From: Rhynchopus sp. YZ270_cl-10
Taxonomy: Eukaryota > Euglenozoa > Diplonemea > Diplonemida > Diplonemidae
Reading direction: 5' to 3'
Assembly (NCBI GenBank): GCA_964035575.1
Contig: OZ037927.1
Coordinates: forward strand, 496,001 to 560,000
Length of the DNA stretch: 64,000 bases
Shown piece after piece: positions 61,601-64,000 of the stretch. Both the position numbers and the translations under genes were made by a program. The number at the start of each line of letters is the position of its first letter. The stretch's first letter is position 1. Below the pieces are notes generated by a model. The model was given only the letters and a program-made list of their open reading frames with translations, had not been told where the DNA came from and did not search any database.

Positions 61601-63920
61601 CCCCACACACACCAGACGGAGACGTGTTCACACCCTTCAGGTACTCACCACGCACAGTCACAACAACGCTGCAGTGTGCCTCCACCCACGGATGCCGGCA
61701 CAGAAGGCCACCCTCAGCCACCACAGCACCCACATCCTCCTGCGTCAGCCCCACCTCGTCCAGCGAGTCCAGCACCAGCACCACCTCGTACGTCTCCGCA
61801 AGGTACGCACGGTCCGCCTCCCGCAGCGCAAAGGACTCCAGCACAAACCTGTCCAGCCCTCCCTTCTCAAGCAGGTGCTGCTTCACAGTCGGCAGCGCCA
61901 CAAACACAGGGAAGTACGGCTTCGCGTCTCTATCCTTCTTCCTCGCAGACGTTGCAAGGTCGCTCATAATTGCAATCGAAGCAGACGTCTTCCCGCTCCC
62001 TCCTTCCCCGATCACACACAGCACACCAGACCTTGATTTCTTCCGTCTTGTAACTACATTCTCTCCCAATTCGGGTGTACTGATGTTACTGGTTGTGTCA
62101 GCACACTTTGTTTTCTTCTTTTTCTTGCGAGGACTTGCCTTACCTATGTTCATCTTCGTGTCCGTCTCTGTACCCGCTGCTGCCTGTGTGCACACTGCAG
62201 ACGTCGGCCTCCTGCGCACACGTGTACGAAGCCACCTCCGCACCTCCTTCATCAGCGGACGTGTCTCCGACTCATCCACACGTGTGTCGTCCCCCACACG
62301 CCCCTCCACGTACTGCGCAAGGTAGTCCTTGAAGAACGCGACTGTGTGTCCCATCACCTCCTCCAGCGCACCCACCTGCTCAGCCGCACTCGTCTCCCCC
62401 ACACCACCCACACCCACACCAGAACACACCTCCTGCATCACAATCACGTCAAAACACAGCCCCATCATCCGCAGCAGCGTCGGCGAAAGCTTCCACTGCA
62501 CGCGGTACTCGATGTTCGCTGTGTACAGCAGCTCGTCCTCCGAAGCATACACAGACGAGAACTTCACGTCTGCAGCACCCTCCTTCGCCACCACCACAAA
62601 GAACGTGCCACCCTTCCCGTACATGAAGCTCCGAGCCACATCCCGTTTCAGTGTTGTCGACGTGAAGCAGTTCCACACAATGTGCGTCCCCAGCGCGTAC
62701 TTCGCAGACACGTTCACATTGATCCCGCGGAACACAGTCCGCAGCTGCTTCCGACGGCTCCCAATCAGCCGGTCCAGACCACGGATCAGCGGTGCAAAGG
62801 TCGCAATCACGTGCAACTGCGGGGGTGCGGGTGACAGCTCAAACACGTTCGGTGCTGTCGTACCCTTCCACTCCTTCACCGCAGGCAGCCACCCCACAGC
62901 ACGCATCGCAGTGTTCATCGTCATGTACAGCGCAAGCGACTGTGAACCAGCAGCGCTCCCGTGGTTGTTCAGCACAGACCGCTCCGTCAGTTTGATGTAC
63001 CGCAGCTTCCCGTCAGGCCCTTTCGCAATCTTCGGTATCCCGTCCTCGTCACACACAACATCCCCGCCGCTGTCCAGCACATACTCCACACAGTCTGACG
63101 TGAACAGGAACCCCGACAGCAGCAGTTCAAACGGGTCGCGTGCCGCCATCCAGTCCTCCACCTCCACGTGCCCACCACGTGTCCCCGCAGCCTCCCTCCG
63201 TCTTCTGATGTCCTCCAGCAGACGCTTGCACACCACGCGTAACCCCGCCTCCATGTGCCGCACGTGTTCGTCTGTGTAGCCCAACGGCGGCTCCACATTT
63301 GGCAAACCACGCAGCCAGCACAGCAGGTCTTGACCTCCACTGCTGTTCCTCCCTCTGTTGTTGTTGTTGTTGTCCTCGTTTTTCTGCAGCCACGCCACCT
63401 TCCGTCCGTCTGTGTGCCGCAGTGCACCCGTGTCCCCGTCAAGATCGTCCTGTCCCGGCTGTCTGTCTCCAGTCGAAGTATTCGTGTCTTTCGCCATGTC
63501 GTGAGGGTAAGAAAGAGGTGCTGTCGTTGCATCTCCACTGCTCCGTTCCACTGCCACACCTGTTGTTCCTGTTCCTGTTGTTGTTGTGGCGACACCGTCA
63601 GTGAGGTACACCTGCACAGCATCCTCCACCTCCACAAGGATCTCTGCTGCATGCGCCCCCAGCTCCGCCTCAAGTCGCCCCCGCACATCCCCGTCCCTAT
63701 GCTGCAGTGCGTACCACAGCGGCACCTTCCCGTCCCTGTCACGCACGTTCCCTGCCCCGTTCTCCACAAGAAACCGCACTGCATCCACGTCCCCCGCAAG
63801 CACGGCGCTGTGCAGCATTGTCCTCCCGTCCACGCTATCCACCGCGTCCACGGGCCTCTCCTTCCCAGTAATTCCTTTTACAATCTCGTCTTTTTCAGGC
63901 TGCGACGCTCCGGAACCCAT
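58665..63920 (-). CDS. NLR-like STAND protein: ankyrin - ADP-ribosyltransferase - NACHT - WD40
   Basis: 1751 aa from the preferred ATG at 63918-63920; the frame also opens 18 codons upstream (63974). The preferred start gives MGSGASQ, a strong N-myristoylation motif, and lies just after a cag at 63925. Numbering here counts from 63974. Ankyrin-like repeats lie at about 45-100. An R-S-E class ADP-ribosyltransferase spans about 330-500, with Arg416 in TVFRG, Ser439 in FTSTT and Glu479/Glu481 in ASEDELLY. The NACHT-type ATPase has P-loop GEGGSGKT (656-663) and Walker B VLVLDSLDE (733-740). A pentapeptide-like stretch (about 1100-1150) is followed by about a dozen WD40 repeats to the C-terminus. 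The ExE motif suggests an arginine-type transferase. Acting as a ligand-triggered, membrane-attached sensor is inferred from the STAND architecture. Confidence 0.9.
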   Translation of the reverse strand: MGSGASQPEKDEIVKGITGKERPVDAVDSVDGRTMLHSAVLAGDVDAVRFLVENGAGNVRDRDGKVPLWYALQHRDGDVRGRLEAELGAHAAEILVEVEDAVQVYLTDGVATTTTGTGTTGVAVERSSGDATTAPLSYPHDMAKDTNTSTGDRQPGQDDLDGDTGALRHTDGRKVAWLQKNEDNNNNNRGRNSSGGQDLLCWLRGLPNVEPPLGYTDEHVRHMEAGLRVVCKRLLEDIRRRREAAGTRGGHVEVEDWMAARDPFELLLSGFLFTSDCVEYVLDSGGDVVCDEDGIPKIAKGPDGKLRYIKLTERSVLNNHGSAAGSQSLALYMTMNTAMRAVGWLPAVKEWKGTTAPNVFELSPAPPQLHVIATFAPLIRGLDRLIGSRRKQLRTVFRGINVNVSAKYALGTHIVWNCFTSTTLKRDVARSFMYGKGGTFFVVVAKEGAADVKFSSVYASEDELLYTANIEYRVQWKLSPTLLRMMGLCFDVIVMQEVCSGVGVGGVGETSAAEQVGALEEVMGHTVAFFKDYLAQYVEGRVGDDTRVDESETRPLMKEVRRWLRTRVRRRPTSAVCTQAAAGTETDTKMNIGKASPRKKKKKTKCADTTSNISTPELGENVVTRRKKSRSGVLCVIGEGGSGKTSASIAIMSDLATSARKKDRDAKPYFPVFVALPTVKQHLLEKGGLDRFVLESFALREADRAYLAETYEVVLVLDSLDEVGLTQEDVGAVVAEGGLLCRHPWVEAHCSVVVTVRGEYLKGVNTSPSGVCGAGVRAVYMQPFTEVDARTYIERANTAWEKEHENEKKKETSDNQQKYGERTVFVREEDVEGLVQLRNPFVLHMACHAQCSGKASEEVIYEAYLETWTKKEMASGGVAVADVPLEVVLRAGELVACRMLETNEWQGTVGVASQILYSQHGVREAVRDACFRCLPFRIEDFGEEQSAFTFRHKSLGEHLAARRLARDPAGTLGTLVQRSFSKDSQRVLGFFAALVCADSELYERACTELLAAVQATRGSVDAASSAVVPDEGAVTAGSNAAALLARARIPVSGEDLSGIRVSNCDLRGSLFVETALTGASFSNCWLEHTEFHTCDMGGTMLPDCSLGVALPTLHVTAYCVAITLDGAQMVTGGPDGIIRVWSMSSGEEVVVLRGNMVGYSNPVLGVAVTPDGTRLVSCSKDWTVPVWDVRTGEVVVTFECHEGAVTEVAVTPDSSKVVSSSPADGVRVWDLSTGMEALSILLPDIRSMVVTLDGSNIVACSKEQLCVWDLVTGKQERQWPCCAVSAHQLAVTPDGCNVVWCSGKEAHLWNLSTGAEVMVFHAHTELVCVAVTPNGGHVVAGSRSGTVHVWSISAGKEVMALQGHTRPVSAVAVTPDGCHVVSCSPDSTVRVWKITTGKETPGFEAHSASVRSVGAAPDGSIVSLSEKRMHMWNASTGRQTQLFELDAENRIAVTVFPGGSHVVDCSSDDAGESSVDVWDVARGGLRGGGVRTTPCRASSEFAATLKESSILTGVPSIHMPGAYLWLTCCSRNHTVSVWNMRGEKWAEFAGHTGVVNAVAVVGERAVSCSDDKTVRMWEVHTGEETMVFRFNYCVRGVAVALTTDMSRVASLLLQDDDMVRVWDVSSEKEVFTWQHPGSVTGVVVTPDKAYVLAGGVHVWSMATGEQVAAIQAPCRLCSIAVSRDGREVMCGCSDKTVRVWRICTGQSAKINWLRPKRVLGVSPTVPRAFGCPNADAVEPELARRLLLDSKE

Positions 63921-64000
63921 CTTCCTGATGTGTGTCTTGGTGTGTTTTGGGGTGTTGTGGGAGAAGAGGTGCAAGAAGGAGAGGGGGTGTTTTGCTGTGG
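63921..64000 (-). promoter_or_regulatory. 5' flank of the NLR-like gene
   Basis: On the minus strand, ccacagcaaaacaccccctc and tccttcttgcacctcttctc form a pyrimidine-rich stretch about 30-75 nt before the ATG. An AG at 63926-63925 leaves a 5-nt leader. It resembles the flanks of the cyclase-like and HECT genes and is a candidate trans-splice region. Confidence 0.4.

Noticed and set aside
61387-63799. Plus- and minus-strand alternative frames of 260-316 codons over the NLR-like gene
   Set aside because: Shadow frames produced by high GC and codon bias; no domain is recognisable in them.

Overview
The window reads as nuclear DNA of a protist, most likely a euglenozoan (diplonemid or other free-living relative of the kinetoplastids). 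Four things point there. Every convincing host gene lies on the minus strand. The genes are long and nearly intronless. Several start codons sit a few bases after a pyrimidine-rich tract and AG, as expected for spliced-leader addition. The tyrosine-recombinase retroelement has the gag / recombinase / RT-RNase H order known from trypanosomatid VIPER elements. One probable 58-nt GT-AG cis-intron argues against a typical trypanosomatid. The assignment is an inference; no spliced leader gene was seen.

Layout. 1-10.4 kb: two near-identical, whole-looking VIPER/DIRS-like elements in tandem, plus the end of a third at the left edge, separated by GAAGAG/GAG microsatellites. 10.5-17.4 kb: gene-free, repeat-rich DNA with a dispersed ~115-bp repeat in constant orientation, a 126-bp fragment of LSU (28S) rRNA, a 9-bp/7-bp TGTGTATAC/TGTGTAC satellite with a recurring spacer, a ~1.07-kb terminal-inverted-repeat element inserted in that satellite, and minisatellites. 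17.4-19.6 kb: a TMEM8/PGAP6-like membrane protein. 20.7-24.1 kb: four identical genes for ribosomal protein eS25, with two alternating kinds of flank. 25.0-28.3 kb: a low-complexity protein of unknown function. 28.3-31.3 kb: gene-free, with an 848-bp inverted-repeat element and a BED-finger transposon remnant. 31.3-44.4 kb: a giant (~4.3 kaa) HECT ubiquitin ligase with LRR, LamG-like and SPRY domains. 44.7-57.6 kb: six intact genes and one truncated pseudogene for six-TM proteins with a class III cyclase-like domain. 58.7-63.9 kb: a STAND/NLR-like protein with ankyrin, ADP-ribosyltransferase, NACHT, pentapeptide-like and WD40 regions.

How the genes may work together. All would be read leftward, consistent with one polycistronic unit. 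The right half is rich in signalling and surveillance-type proteins: an N-myristoylation-type NLR-like ADP-ribosyltransferase beside a family of putatively acylated, membrane-anchored cyclase-like proteins whose catalytic residues look degenerate, then a giant ubiquitin ligase. These three kinds of gene share parts of their 5' flanks. A functional link is a hypothesis only.
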